Positions 34,867-44,700 are shown, counted from the stretch's first letter. The stretch is DNA of 64,000 nucleotides from Pseudoalteromonas apostichopi (GCF_030297135.1 NZ_AP028066.1:248001-312000); one strand, 5' to 3'. Program-made: numbers and translations. The notes: generated by a model not told the origin, from the letters alone.

Positions 34867-35526
34867 ATGGATATTAGCTTAATAAGTATTTTTATTTCAG
34901 TGGCAGCTGCACACTTTCTGGCATTACTGAGTCCAGGACCTGATTTTGTACTCGTTGTTAAAAGTGCGCTGAAAGGTAACCAAAAAAACGCCATTGGCGT
35001 TGCGTTAGGTATTGCAACTGCTAATGCAGTCTATATTGCATTATGTCTTATTGGTGTTGGCGCCATATTATCTTCATCCATTACTTTAATGATTACGCTT
35101 AAAGCAATTGGAGGCTTATTTTTAATGTATATTGCCTATCATGCATTAAAAGCACCTAGAAATGCCTACGCTAACTTTTCTACAAGCACTAAGACTGCAA
35201 GTGAATTTTCATTATCATGCTTTTGCAAAGAGTTTGTAACTGGGTTTCTCTCAGGTATTTTAAACCCTAAAAATTTATTATTTTATTTAAGCTTGTTTAC
35301 TGTTGCACTAACCCCCGAAGTCAGTATTAGCTTTAAAGTACTTTTAGGAGTATGGATGACATTAGTCGTCTTTTTTTGGGATGTAGCTATTATTTATATG
35401 TTGTCAAAAACGACTATCAGACAAAAATTCATTAGAGCCGCATTTTATATTGATAAAGTAACAGGTATCGTTCTCGGTGCGATTGGGTTTAACATTCTAA
35501 AATCAGTTTGGTCAAAACAGCCGTAA
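34867..35526 (+). CDS. LysE/RhtB-family exporter
   Basis: 219-residue inner-membrane protein with about six hydrophobic segments, of the LysE amino-acid or homoserine-lactone exporter family. The signature SPGPDFVLVVKSALKGNQKNAIGVALGIATAN-type N-terminus and the GFLSGILNPKNLLFYLSLF segment are characteristic. It exports small amino-acid-like compounds; the substrate is unknown. A GAGGA site precedes the ATG. Confidence 0.9.
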   Translation: MDISLISIFISVAAAHFLALLSPGPDFVLVVKSALKGNQKNAIGVALGIATANAVYIALCLIGVGAILSSSITLMITLKAIGGLFLMYIAYHALKAPRNAYANFSTSTKTASEFSLSCFCKEFVTGFLSGILNPKNLLFYLSLFTVALTPEVSISFKVLLGVWMTLVVFFWDVAIIYMLSKTTIRQKFIRAAFYIDKVTGIVLGAIGFNILKSVWSKQP

Positions 35527-35543
35527 ATACTACTGCATAGTAA

Positions 35544-35578
35544 GGTGCTGTTTATAACGAGGTATTGTAAACAGCACC
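35544..35578. terminator. Bidirectional terminator between LysE and LytTR genes
   Basis: The 11-bp perfect stem GGTGCTGTTTA/TAAACAGCACC sits between two convergent genes. Confidence 0.7.
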
Positions 35579-35585
35579 GATTTAT

Positions 35586-36374
35586 TTAAATCAGCTTTTT
35601 TAATTGCTTACTGTAGGTTCGACTTACTTTTAATGTTTTACCAGTAGTTAAGGTTGCCATGTACTCTGAGTTGCGCAATGGCTCAAGCTGTCTTACATAA
35701 GTTAAATTGACAATGGTAGACTTATGGATCCGCAAAAAGGCCTCAGGCAGCATATTATTCTCAAGTTCTTTTAATCTAGCTCTCATAACATGGGTTTCGG
35801 TTGCAGTATGCACACACATATAATCACCAGCTGCATCAATCCAAAGAATATCGGTGAATGAAATTATTTGAATCGGGTTTTTAGCATCCCGGATAACCAA
35901 GTGATCACTATCAAAATTATAATCAGACTGATTAGCAGAGTGTTTGTTTTGCTCGGCCTTGTTACTCACTTCTTGTTGTAGCGCTATCAACTCACTTTTT
36001 TGGAATAACTTTACGTTACTTATAACTCTTTCTATAGCTTCTGCAAGCCTGTCTAGTTTGACTGGTTTTAATAAATAATCGATAGCTCTAACTTCAAAAG
36101 CTTGTACTGCATGTTGATGAAAAGCAGTGACAAAAATGACTGCTGGACATGCTTCGGGTTGAAAATACTTTATCAATTCAAAGCCAGACTTGGTGGGCAT
36201 TTCGATATCTAAGAAGATTAAATCAATTTCGTTTTTATTTATAAGCTCAATAGCATCGTCAACACTGCATGCACTACCAACAATATTAATTTCAGGAAAT
36301 TGTTCAAGTCGAATACGTAAACCTTCGACGGCGCTGTATTCATCATCAACCAGTATCGTGTTTAGTTTTATCAT
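35586..36374 (-). CDS. LytTR-family response regulator
   Basis: 262-residue response regulator. The receiver domain (about 1-125) has the acidic pair near the start (VDDE), the phospho-acceptor Asp in LIFLDIEMP and the Lys in LLKPVK. The C-terminal LytTR DNA-binding domain (about 160-262) carries DYMCVHT and FLRIHKSTIVNL. The ATG overlaps the stop of the kinase gene by four bases. The pair is the distal end of the minus-strand run with GH3, GH16 and a TonB receptor, so it probably senses beta-glucan availability or envelope state. Confidence 0.92.
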   Translation of the reverse strand: MIKLNTILVDDEYSAVEGLRIRLEQFPEINIVGSACSVDDAIELINKNEIDLIFLDIEMPTKSGFELIKYFQPEACPAVIFVTAFHQHAVQAFEVRAIDYLLKPVKLDRLAEAIERVISNVKLFQKSELIALQQEVSNKAEQNKHSANQSDYNFDSDHLVIRDAKNPIQIISFTDILWIDAAGDYMCVHTATETHVMRARLKELENNMLPEAFLRIHKSTIVNLTYVRQLEPLRNSEYMATLTTGKTLKVSRTYSKQLKKLI

Positions 36375-37435
36375 TTATTATGACCACTCATAGGTAATGT
36401 TATACATACCCAAGCACCACCTTCACTTAAGTTGCCCTTTTCTATACGGTGTGACTTTCCGTACATCAGCTTCAAACGTTGCTCACAATTTGCTAATCCT
36501 ATCCCTCTTTTATTTGTGCTTTCATCACCAAATCCCTTGCCAGTATCAGACACTTTTATATTTAAATAACTCTTAGTTTTTTCTATGGCTATAGTAATGC
36601 ACATTAGCTGGTTTGAACGCATGCCATGTTTTAATGCATTTTCTACAAGGGGTTGTATCAACATAGATGGGATCAGTAACTCGTTGCAGCCATCTGCAAC
36701 AGAAATATCAACAACAAGCTTATTTGTGAAACGGCACTTTTCTATATCTAAATAATTGCTAAGAATGCCAATTTCTTCTTTAATTGTTACTTTTTCCAGC
36801 GGATCTGTATATAAGCTATGTCGCAATAGATCACACAGTTTCTCGAGCATTTTTACAGCTTCTAAACTTTCTTTCTTCAAAATCAATGTACAAATCGCAT
36901 TGATACTATTGAACATAAAGTGGGGATTCAGCTGATAGCGCAGCATTTTTAATTGTGATTCTTTAGCTAAGTGTGTGGCTTCTGCTGCTTTTTGCGTTTG
37001 TTCTAAATTATCTAAATAAATCTTAATCCCATAATAAAACGCGGTCCAAGTTGAAAGCACTGTTAATGACGCCGACGTCCATGTTCCAAAATCAAACCAT
37101 GTCATTGGCTGCCAAAAGTTTCCATAAAACCACTGCAGTGTTATCCACTTAATTTGTGTCCAAATTAACGTCGCAGTTATGACAATGAAAATATGAAGTG
37201 CAATCTTCAACTTTAGCTCTATAAAGTTGATGCAAGTAAATACTTTTCTAAGGGAGAGGGTAATTATAAACCCACAAATTGTATCAATAATCAAATGCGG
37301 GATATGGATAGTCCAAGGCTCATCACTTGGGACTTTAATCATCAATTCGGTTAGCATTGCGTAAACAACCCAACCACAAATCTGAAACAGCCAAAATAAA
37401 TGGCCGCGAGGGTTACTAGTATTCAAATTATTCAA
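36371..37435 (-). CDS. LytS/YehU-type sensor histidine kinase
   Basis: 354-residue membrane kinase. About four N-terminal membrane segments (HLFWLFQICGWVVYAML and later) make the sensor. The His_kinase domain has the phospho-acceptor in LNPHFMFNSINAI and a HATPase_c domain with LVENALKHGM and DTGKGFG. The frame requires a TTG start at 37435. An upstream ATG at 37440 is out of frame and meets a TGA at once, so translation initiation may be weak. It forms a two-component system with the overlapping LytTR gene. Confidence 0.88.
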   Translation of the reverse strand: MNNLNTSNPRGHLFWLFQICGWVVYAMLTELMIKVPSDEPWTIHIPHLIIDTICGFIITLSLRKVFTCINFIELKLKIALHIFIVITATLIWTQIKWITLQWFYGNFWQPMTWFDFGTWTSASLTVLSTWTAFYYGIKIYLDNLEQTQKAAEATHLAKESQLKMLRYQLNPHFMFNSINAICTLILKKESLEAVKMLEKLCDLLRHSLYTDPLEKVTIKEEIGILSNYLDIEKCRFTNKLVVDISVADGCNELLIPSMLIQPLVENALKHGMRSNQLMCITIAIEKTKSYLNIKVSDTGKGFGDESTNKRGIGLANCEQRLKLMYGKSHRIEKGNLSEGGAWVCITLPMSGHNK

Positions 37436-37486
37436 TCCATAAGGTAAAGCTGATAGGCATTACTTGCCCATCAGCCTTACTAAGAT

Positions 37487-40018
37487 TTAGTCAGAGCATG
37501 TGAGTAAATAAGCATCTGCATTTGGTTTACTAGACAGTGCTATATCAGCAACAGCTAAGCTGGCAGCCTTTGCTGAAACATTTAACACCTCTGCCACCTT
37601 TGTCGTATTATTTAACGCAGATGTACAATTTAACGGTATGGCTAACGTATGCCATTTCTTATCATTCATCAAGGCTTCTATTGATTCAAACGTAATGTTG
37701 CGCAAGCAATTTCCTTCATTACACATTACTTGCAATTGAGCCTGATTACTTGGCGCAGTGTTAATTCTCATTTTAAGTTCAAGAAAACCAGATTTACTCA
37801 CATCACTCAGTACTTCAGGCTGCTGATAGCTTAAGCTCAAGGTTGCTTTTTTTGCCCCAGCTCGCCAAATGAACTGTCTTGCATCTTCCTGATAAGACAA
37901 ATTAACAGACTGCATTAACAGGCTGGTACCATCACCACTGGTTGCCGAAGAGCCCGTTGTTTCAATGGCTGCTGTTTTTGAATCTTTCAGTTCCCACACT
38001 AAGTTCTCTGAAAGTCCTCTTACAAATAAAGGCTTAGCGTCATCATTTGCCACCTTTTTAGGTGTTGTATCTTCACTTAATATAGGCACATTAACCGTGT
38101 CTTGATAAGTTAATCCATAACCATAAGCAAATAATGGATCATAAGTTTTGTCACCTAGGTTTAATGTGTATTGCGTATCATACTTTGGCCATGAAAAGCT
38201 TAATTTACCAGAGAAATCAAACTGAGTGTTACCCTTCGCATCTGTCAATAACACATCTGCTACCCCCTCACCTTCTGAGCCCGGTAACCATGCAGCCACA
38301 AATGCATCAGATGCATTGAGCTCTTTATTTACCCAAAGCGGTCTACCGCTTAAAAATACGGTGACAACTGCAATACCATCAGCCTTTAATTTTTTCAGTA
38401 ATGCAAGATCAGCTTTTGTTTTATATTGATATTCAAGGAACTCGATATCACCGAACCATTCTGCGTAAGGTTCTTCGCCTATAACAACAATCGCTACATC
38501 TGGCTTAACGGAGTAGTTTCCCGCTTCGTTTAGTTCAATTTGACCACCAGCACTTTCAACTTGCTCCTTTAAACCGGCATAAATTGACGTTGCATTTGGG
38601 AAATCGTCATTAGTGTTGTCTGTGCCTTGCCATGAAACACTCCACCCACCCGCTTGCTTTGCAATACTATCGGCACCATCGCCAGCAACTAATATCTTGC
38701 TTGTTGCTTTAATAGGGAGTATTTGGTCATTATTTTTTAATAACACTAATGACTTACGAACAGCTTCTCTAGCGAGCTCACGGTGCTCAGAAGCGCCTAA
38801 CCATTCAGGATGCTGTGATTCAGAACGGCTTGATGGTTTACCTCTTGAGAAAGCTCCCCATCTAATTTTCGCTCTCAAAAAGCGTCGAACAGCATCATTA
38901 ATTCTTTCTTCAGAGATAGTGCCATCTTTCACTTGCGCAACCGTGTTATGATAAAAGGCCTCAAAGTGCTCAGGGACCATGATAACATCGACACCGGCAT
39001 TAATAGCAGCAGCACATTGCTCTAAATCACAGCCTTCAACAAATTTATGGGCATTCCAGTCGCTAACTACAAACCCATCAAAGCCCATTTGCTTCTTAAG
39101 TACATCAGTTAGTAAATATTTATCACCATGCACACGTTGGCCATTCCAGCTGTTAAAGGACGCCATAACTGACTGAACCCCTTCATTTATCGCTGAAAAA
39201 TAGCCTGGACTATGAATGTCTCTTAACCCTTTTTCATCAATAATAGTATTGCCACGGTCTATACCTCGCTCGGTTCCACCATCACCAACAAAGTGCTTTG
39301 CTGTTGCAATACGATTTGTCGCTTTTAAGAAATTATTGTTGATGCTACCTTGAATACCAACAACCATTTCACCGGCATACTCTTTAACTAAATCTGGGTT
39401 CTCAGAATAACTCTCATACGTTCTGCCCCAACGATCATCTCTGACTACTGCGACAGTGGGAGCAAAACTCCATTCTATTCCAGTTGCAGAAACTTCTTTT
39501 GCTGTAGCTTGACCGATACGTTTAATTAGATCTTTATCTCTGGTTGCACCTAAACCAATGTTATGAGGAAATAACGTAGCTCCATAAACATTACTATGTC
39601 CATGCATTGCATCTGTGCCCCAAATCGTCGGGATTGCAGCCCCATCTAATGAAGCATCTACTGATGCCTGATACATCTCATCTGCATATTGAAGCCACTG
39701 CTTCATCGAGGCACGTTTATTACCATAAGGCGCGGTGTTACCTCCATTTAAGTACGATCCAAAGCCATACTTGCGCATTTGCTCGACACTTAAATAACCG
39801 ATTTCAGGTTGAACCATTTGCGCTACTTTTTGCTCAATTGTCATCGTCTGAATGAGCTCGTCAACCTGCTTCTCAACAGCAGGGTCTTGCTTAAGTTTAG
39901 TGTTTACATCAGGCCATTTTACGTGACCTCCCTCGACAGCAAGCGGACACTGAGTATAAACAAGTCCAATCAAGGCTAATGGGCTTAATACAAGCGGTGA
40001 AAATTTAAATCTAGACAT
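37487..40018 (-). CDS. GH3 exo-beta-1,3/1,4-glucanase (ExoP-like)
   Basis: 843-residue exported glycoside hydrolase family 3 enzyme. After a signal peptide come the (beta/alpha)8 barrel with the catalytic nucleophile Asp320 in GFVVSDWNA, the alpha/beta sandwich domain (LKNNDQILPI, ADGIAVVTVFLSGRPLW), and a C-terminal beta-rich domain. Length and layout match ExoP of a Pseudoalteromonas, an exo-1,3/1,4-beta-glucanase. It removes glucose from the non-reducing ends of beta-glucans, probably in the periplasm or outside the cell. It lies between the two-component genes and a GH16 gene on the same strand. Confidence 0.93.
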   Translation of the reverse strand: MSRFKFSPLVLSPLALIGLVYTQCPLAVEGGHVKWPDVNTKLKQDPAVEKQVDELIQTMTIEQKVAQMVQPEIGYLSVEQMRKYGFGSYLNGGNTAPYGNKRASMKQWLQYADEMYQASVDASLDGAAIPTIWGTDAMHGHSNVYGATLFPHNIGLGATRDKDLIKRIGQATAKEVSATGIEWSFAPTVAVVRDDRWGRTYESYSENPDLVKEYAGEMVVGIQGSINNNFLKATNRIATAKHFVGDGGTERGIDRGNTIIDEKGLRDIHSPGYFSAINEGVQSVMASFNSWNGQRVHGDKYLLTDVLKKQMGFDGFVVSDWNAHKFVEGCDLEQCAAAINAGVDVIMVPEHFEAFYHNTVAQVKDGTISEERINDAVRRFLRAKIRWGAFSRGKPSSRSESQHPEWLGASEHRELAREAVRKSLVLLKNNDQILPIKATSKILVAGDGADSIAKQAGGWSVSWQGTDNTNDDFPNATSIYAGLKEQVESAGGQIELNEAGNYSVKPDVAIVVIGEEPYAEWFGDIEFLEYQYKTKADLALLKKLKADGIAVVTVFLSGRPLWVNKELNASDAFVAAWLPGSEGEGVADVLLTDAKGNTQFDFSGKLSFSWPKYDTQYTLNLGDKTYDPLFAYGYGLTYQDTVNVPILSEDTTPKKVANDDAKPLFVRGLSENLVWELKDSKTAAIETTGSSATSGDGTSLLMQSVNLSYQEDARQFIWRAGAKKATLSLSYQQPEVLSDVSKSGFLELKMRINTAPSNQAQLQVMCNEGNCLRNITFESIEALMNDKKWHTLAIPLNCTSALNNTTKVAEVLNVSAKAASLAVADIALSSKPNADAYLLTCSD

Positions 40019-40055
40019 TTAAAACCTATAAAACAACACGTTGAAAATTAAATGA

Positions 40056-40832
40056 TTAATTAGGTATGTATTCAATAAAGTCATAATATACCCATGATGA
40101 AGTGCCATAGTATTGACCAGGAAAGTAATTGGCTTCTTGTGAGTTATCGCCATGCCAGTGATTGATCATAATCTTGGTGTTATCCACTGGCCAAGCGTAG
40201 GCTGGTATCTCATTATTTGCGAGCACACCATCACCATTATCTTTATAAACGATACGAATAGTTTGCTCTTGGCCATTGGCATCATAAAGATACCAACGAA
40301 TAACACGACTGGACCAATCGAAACCTATCATCAGCAAGTTTTCACGATAATCGAGCCCATATTGACTTAGGTCGATGTCTTGCTCCCAGCTCTGATATAC
40401 CCCACCTTGCGGCTGATAAATAATATTTGTGTGTACAACATTGCCAAGAGAAGGCAGCAGTTCAATATCAATTTCTTGCCATGCTCGACCTGGGCTATCC
40501 CACCATGATGTGTAAGTAAATATCGATGAAACTGTACCCGCAACATTTCCTGATTTTAAACGACCTTGTATTTTGCCATAGCTATAAAACTGATTACTTT
40601 GTAACTCTGAGCATGTGCCCTGCGATAATGACAGCGTTAAACCATGTTCACTGGGGCTTTGCATATTAGGTTGAAAAGTACACCCAAATGGCGTGCCATT
40701 ATTGCCTTGTCGTGCAGTCCAAATACTGGTGTCGTAACCCCAAGAAAAGTTATCTTTAAAGTAGTTAGCACTTAGACAAGGGGATAAAAATGCGATACAG
40801 AAAATTGATATACGTAGCCAAAACTTTTTCAT
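40056..40832 (-). CDS. GH16 beta-glucanase (lichenase type)
   Basis: 258-residue secreted endo-glucanase. The signal peptide is about 21 residues. The catalytic signature EIDIE (Glu120, Asp122, Glu124) without the extra bulge residue is the form seen in 1,3-1,4-beta-glucanases (lichenases), while laminarinases usually carry EIDIxE. The family motifs near WYLYDANGQ and MINHWHG are present. It probably cuts mixed-linkage or related beta-glucan outside the cell for import by the receptor encoded upstream. An upstream GAGG gives the start. Confidence 0.9.
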   Translation of the reverse strand: MKKFWLRISIFCIAFLSPCLSANYFKDNFSWGYDTSIWTARQGNNGTPFGCTFQPNMQSPSEHGLTLSLSQGTCSELQSNQFYSYGKIQGRLKSGNVAGTVSSIFTYTSWWDSPGRAWQEIDIELLPSLGNVVHTNIIYQPQGGVYQSWEQDIDLSQYGLDYRENLLMIGFDWSSRVIRWYLYDANGQEQTIRIVYKDNGDGVLANNEIPAYAWPVDNTKIMINHWHGDNSQEANYFPGQYYGTSSWVYYDFIEYIPN

Positions 40833-40855
40833 TTTTTTGCCTCATAATCTGTTTA

Positions 40856-40884
40856 GCTCTCATATTGCTGAGCAATATGAGAGC
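40856..40884 (-). terminator. Hairpin between TonB receptor and GH16
   Basis: A 14-bp perfect inverted repeat (GCTCTCATATTGCT/AGCAATATGAGAGC), practically without spacer, lies between the receptor stop and the GH16 start. It lacks a T run, so it probably attenuates or stabilises the operon transcript and makes receptor and enzyme levels differ. Confidence 0.5.
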
Positions 40885-40898
40885 GCTTAGTAGTAGGG

Positions 40899-43589
40899 TT
40901 AAAATGAGAAACCGGCTCTAACACCATAATATCTCGGCATACCGAAACTACCTTTTGGTACACCTTTGCTTGTGTTGTTCCAATATTGAATAGTCTCATC
41001 AGATGCGTTATTGATGAACAGCTCTGCATACCATTTTTGACTTTGCGGCTCATATTTCAAAGAAGCGTTATAAACCGCGAATGCATCTCGGCTATCATCG
41101 ATATACTGTGTCGCTTCGTCTGAAACAGCAAAATCCATATCATCTAAATGCTTATCAAGGTTCCACACCGTTGAATACGATTTATCTTTCCAGCTTGCGT
41201 TAAACCAGCCATGAATAAAGCCATATTCACCTAAATTGAACGTATGCGTATAACTAATATTCGCAGTGTATTTAGGTGTCATTGCTAGATTGTTACCCTT
41301 GAGGTTAGTGGTTAACAATGTGTTTTCAGGATCTTTTGATTCTTCATAAGAGATATCGAATAGATACTCAGAATCATAGTCCCACTTGGTATTCCAATCT
41401 TCCGTAATTTTAGCATCAGTCCAGGTTACGTAACCTGTGATACGACCATTTGGATATGGTTTCCAGTCAAATTCGAATTCAATACCTTTAATCGTCGATG
41501 CTGGAACATTCTGCGTGTAATATGCAATCACGGGTTGATTTTGATAATCAAGAAGAGGCTCGCCATCATCACCTAAAATCGGTGTTCCGTTGTCATCTTC
41601 CACAACTGATAAGCGTTCAACATTACCAATCGAACCTACCGATGCGTACTGCATATCGGTATAATCTGTATAGAAAAAAGCAGCTTTTAAGTTAAGTGAG
41701 TTATCAAAAAAGCTTGATTTAGCACCTAGCTCCCACGTTAATACTTCTTCTGGGTCAAACTTCGTTTCGAATCGTGTAACATCACCGGTTCTATCGTTAA
41801 CTACTTCGTATACATCACCAATACCGCCCGCTTTAAAGCCACTCGCTAAGTATGCATAAAGCATGGTTTCTGATGAAATGTCATAATCTAAGCCAACACG
41901 GAAGTCATGATGCTGCCAGCTTCCTTTGTTGTCATTTTCAAAGTAAGACGCATAGATAGATGGGTCTTCGTAATAGTCGACTGGAAGATTATTTAGTTCT
42001 GTTCTATTTAACCAACCTACAGCACACCCATCTGCATTTGAGCATCGATACGTTCTGCCGCCTTTGTCTTGCTTTGTTTCATCACTAAAACGATAGCCTA
42101 AAGTTGCATGTAACTTCTCAGTTAGTTTGTATGTTCCTTGACCAAAAATGGCAAATGCATCTGTTGAGCGATCCGGTTGGTCCCAAAACGCTTTATCATC
42201 CATTGGATTATCATAATAACCCACTGTTGTTGTTTTTTCGTGGAAGTAATTTGCCCCCACAATCCATATAAAGTCACCGTACTCATCGGATTGAAGTTGT
42301 AATTCTGTTGAAAACGATTCAGCCCCAGTGCCGTCTAGGAAGTAAGTGGCACCATCCCAAGGGTCAAGTCCCACTTCACTGTCTTGTGCTGACTCTCTTT
42401 CCATGTCTTCATAACCCATCAACCACACAATATTGTATTCATCATTTAGGTTATAATTTAACGTGTTGCGAAGATATGTGATATCTAAATCTAATTGTCC
42501 TGGGACATTCACGACAGCCTGATATGTGTTATCACTTGGCAAAAAGTTTGAGCAATCACCTCCCATTTCAGCTGGGCGCCCTCTTAACTTATCACAGTTA
42601 ACTAAATCAAGATTATTGCTGCTGTTGTTTACGTACTTTTGGAAAACCGTGTGGTTTGAGAAATTACCATTTAATGGCTCCCAAAGTGTACTGATACGAA
42701 ATGAATACTCATCGGCATTATTATAAAAATCACTTTTATCCGCTGGTGTTAATGCGCGAACTTTTTGTGCTTCAGGGTCTGTACCAGCACCATCAATCCA
42801 CCAGTTTTCTCTTTGAGTGACAGTTTGACCCACGCCTTGATATGAGTCTTCAGATATTACTGGGGCATTTAATACATCATCAGAGAGCCTGCGAGTATCG
42901 TATTGGTTAGGATCGTAGTAACCTTCTAAGTAGGAGTCACGCTTCAAACCTTTTGCAGCGAAACGAACTGCAAACTCCTCATTAATTGGAATATTAATCA
43001 TGCCATCAATGTTTTTACTGTTGTACTTACCTGCTTCAACATTCACATTGCCAAAGAAGTTTTCAAATTGTGGCTTTGCAGATATGACATTGATACTACC
43101 CACCGTAGAGTTTCGGCCGAATAAGGTACCTTGCGGACCTCGCAATGCCTCAACACGGTCAATATCATACATAAGTGCAAGTGCACCTTGCATTCTAGGT
43201 GAATACACACCGTCTAAATGCACACCAACTGCTGGGTCACCAAGTTCTGTAAGGTTGGTAGATCGGACCCCACGCATTGAAATAACAGGTGCTGATTGAT
43301 CTGTTGCTGTTGAGATATCAAGGCTAGGAACAAGGTTCGCAATATCTTTAATATTATTAACACCATTCTTTTTAAGCTCAGCTTCTGTTAGCGCCGTAAT
43401 TGCTACGGGTGTTTCCATCAACTTTGTTTTACGCTTTGTTGCCGTAACAGAAATGATTTCTAAGCCACTTTGCGGCTCTTTTGCTATTTTATTATCTGTA
43501 TCCAGCTGATTTTCGTTTTGTGCATGTACAGGTAATGAGCAAGCTAAAGCGACAGCAGCTGCTAATGCCTTTTTATTTATTGTGTGCAT
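40899..43589 (-). CDS. TonB-dependent receptor of the GH16/GH3 locus
   Basis: 896-residue outer-membrane receptor. Signal peptide (about 23 residues, ending SLPVHA), plug with IISVTATKRKTKLMETPVAI, GVHLDGVY and VEALRGPQGTLFGRNSTVGS, and a barrel ending in Ser-Phe. This plug style differs from the TIGR01782 receptors in the window. It is upstream of GH16 and GH3 on the same strand, so it most likely imports beta-gluco-oligosaccharides. AAAGG precedes the ATG. No LacI-type operator is seen here, so its control differs from the receptor at 21341. Confidence 0.92.
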   Translation of the reverse strand: MHTINKKALAAAVALACSLPVHAQNENQLDTDNKIAKEPQSGLEIISVTATKRKTKLMETPVAITALTEAELKKNGVNNIKDIANLVPSLDISTATDQSAPVISMRGVRSTNLTELGDPAVGVHLDGVYSPRMQGALALMYDIDRVEALRGPQGTLFGRNSTVGSINVISAKPQFENFFGNVNVEAGKYNSKNIDGMINIPINEEFAVRFAAKGLKRDSYLEGYYDPNQYDTRRLSDDVLNAPVISEDSYQGVGQTVTQRENWWIDGAGTDPEAQKVRALTPADKSDFYNNADEYSFRISTLWEPLNGNFSNHTVFQKYVNNSSNNLDLVNCDKLRGRPAEMGGDCSNFLPSDNTYQAVVNVPGQLDLDITYLRNTLNYNLNDEYNIVWLMGYEDMERESAQDSEVGLDPWDGATYFLDGTGAESFSTELQLQSDEYGDFIWIVGANYFHEKTTTVGYYDNPMDDKAFWDQPDRSTDAFAIFGQGTYKLTEKLHATLGYRFSDETKQDKGGRTYRCSNADGCAVGWLNRTELNNLPVDYYEDPSIYASYFENDNKGSWQHHDFRVGLDYDISSETMLYAYLASGFKAGGIGDVYEVVNDRTGDVTRFETKFDPEEVLTWELGAKSSFFDNSLNLKAAFFYTDYTDMQYASVGSIGNVERLSVVEDDNGTPILGDDGEPLLDYQNQPVIAYYTQNVPASTIKGIEFEFDWKPYPNGRITGYVTWTDAKITEDWNTKWDYDSEYLFDISYEESKDPENTLLTTNLKGNNLAMTPKYTANISYTHTFNLGEYGFIHGWFNASWKDKSYSTVWNLDKHLDDMDFAVSDEATQYIDDSRDAFAVYNASLKYEPQSQKWYAELFINNASDETIQYWNNTSKGVPKGSFGMPRYYGVRAGFSF

Positions 43590-43822
43590 ATTTAACCTTT
43601 AGATGTGTGTTCAGATTTAAAAGAATTTACTTTTAATTAACAGTATCTGCAGGTTCATTTTTCATTACCAGCCAAATTCGGCAAGGCGAGTTTCAAATAA
43701 TACAAAGCGAATTTAAAGTTACTTTCAAGCGAGATTCTACGTACTTTTTTGGCGCGCAAAGCACAAGGGAGAAAGCGGCCTTAGAATGTTCAATGTGAGC
43801 CTAAAGCCGCCATAACCTATAC

Positions 43823-44572
43823 CTATTTGAGATGATCGGTTATTAATTTTTCTGTATGTGAGAGTAAATCATATCCACCAACAGCGCCATGTCCAGGGAC
43901 GACAATCACTGCACTTTTAAATTTCCTTTTTAATTGCTTTGTTATATTAAGCCAAGAGTGTATGTCACCATGAACTAGGTTACCTACAGATGATGACTGA
44001 AGTGACCGAACTGCGCAGCCACCAAATAAGATTCTTTTTTCAGGTAACCACGCCATAACATTGTCCATTGCATGCCCAGGGCCTGGAAAAAATAGTTCAA
44101 GAGAGCCAAATTTAACAACTGAATCTGCTACTCTAAGTTCTTTGATAATATTGTTAGGTACTGCCGCGCCTTGCTCTATGGTTAACTGAGCAGTTAATGG
44201 ATGAGCAAAAACATTGATTCCCTTAGACTCAAGTACATCGACACCAGCAGCTCGGTCACCGTGCGCATGCGTAACAAATGCTTTGCTTACTGGCAGTTTT
44301 ATTTCTAAGCTAATTGCTTCGAGTAAATCTAAAGTGAGTAATTCCCCCCACGCTGTGTCGATAAGGGTTAAACTATCTCCTTCTTTCACAATTAAGCCAT
44401 TTGAGGGAAATTCTGTACCATTTGGGTAAGTATAATATGATGTATGCAGCCATACCCCATCAGCTAACTGGGTTATAGAAACCTGATTTGGCCTGTTTTC
44501 TTGCGCTGAAGCCTGAAAGCTATATATTAAAAGAAAGAAAATAAAACTACCGAATATCCTAAATTTCATCAT
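43823..44572 (-). CDS. bla: Subclass B1 metallo-beta-lactamase
   Basis: 249-residue periplasmic zinc hydrolase with a signal peptide ending near ASA. All six B1 zinc ligands are present: His102 and His104 with Asp106 in HAHGDRAAG, His167 in GPGHAMDN, Cys186 in LFGGCAVRS, and His228 in VPGHGAVGG. The Asn of SSVGN is also conserved. The second-shell sequence HAHGD, where acquired enzymes have HxHxD with a larger residue, is like the chromosomal B1 enzymes of marine Shewanella. It would be expected to hydrolyse carbapenems and other beta-lactams, though efficiency cannot be read from sequence. It is a single gene, with no integron or insertion sequence around it. Confidence 0.9.
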   Translation of the reverse strand: MMKFRIFGSFIFFLLIYSFQASAQENRPNQVSITQLADGVWLHTSYYTYPNGTEFPSNGLIVKEGDSLTLIDTAWGELLTLDLLEAISLEIKLPVSKAFVTHAHGDRAAGVDVLESKGINVFAHPLTAQLTIEQGAAVPNNIIKELRVADSVVKFGSLELFFPGPGHAMDNVMAWLPEKRILFGGCAVRSLQSSSVGNLVHGDIHSWLNITKQLKRKFKSAVIVVPGHGAVGGYDLLSHTEKLITDHLK

Positions 44573-44700
44573 TGCACTATATCCCTAAATTAAGACATAA
44601 AAAATATATTATAATTAAAGTGATAAACAAATAGTAATATAATTATACAGAAGCTTTTATTTCTATAACTATAAGAAGCACTATGTATTCGATGATAAGA

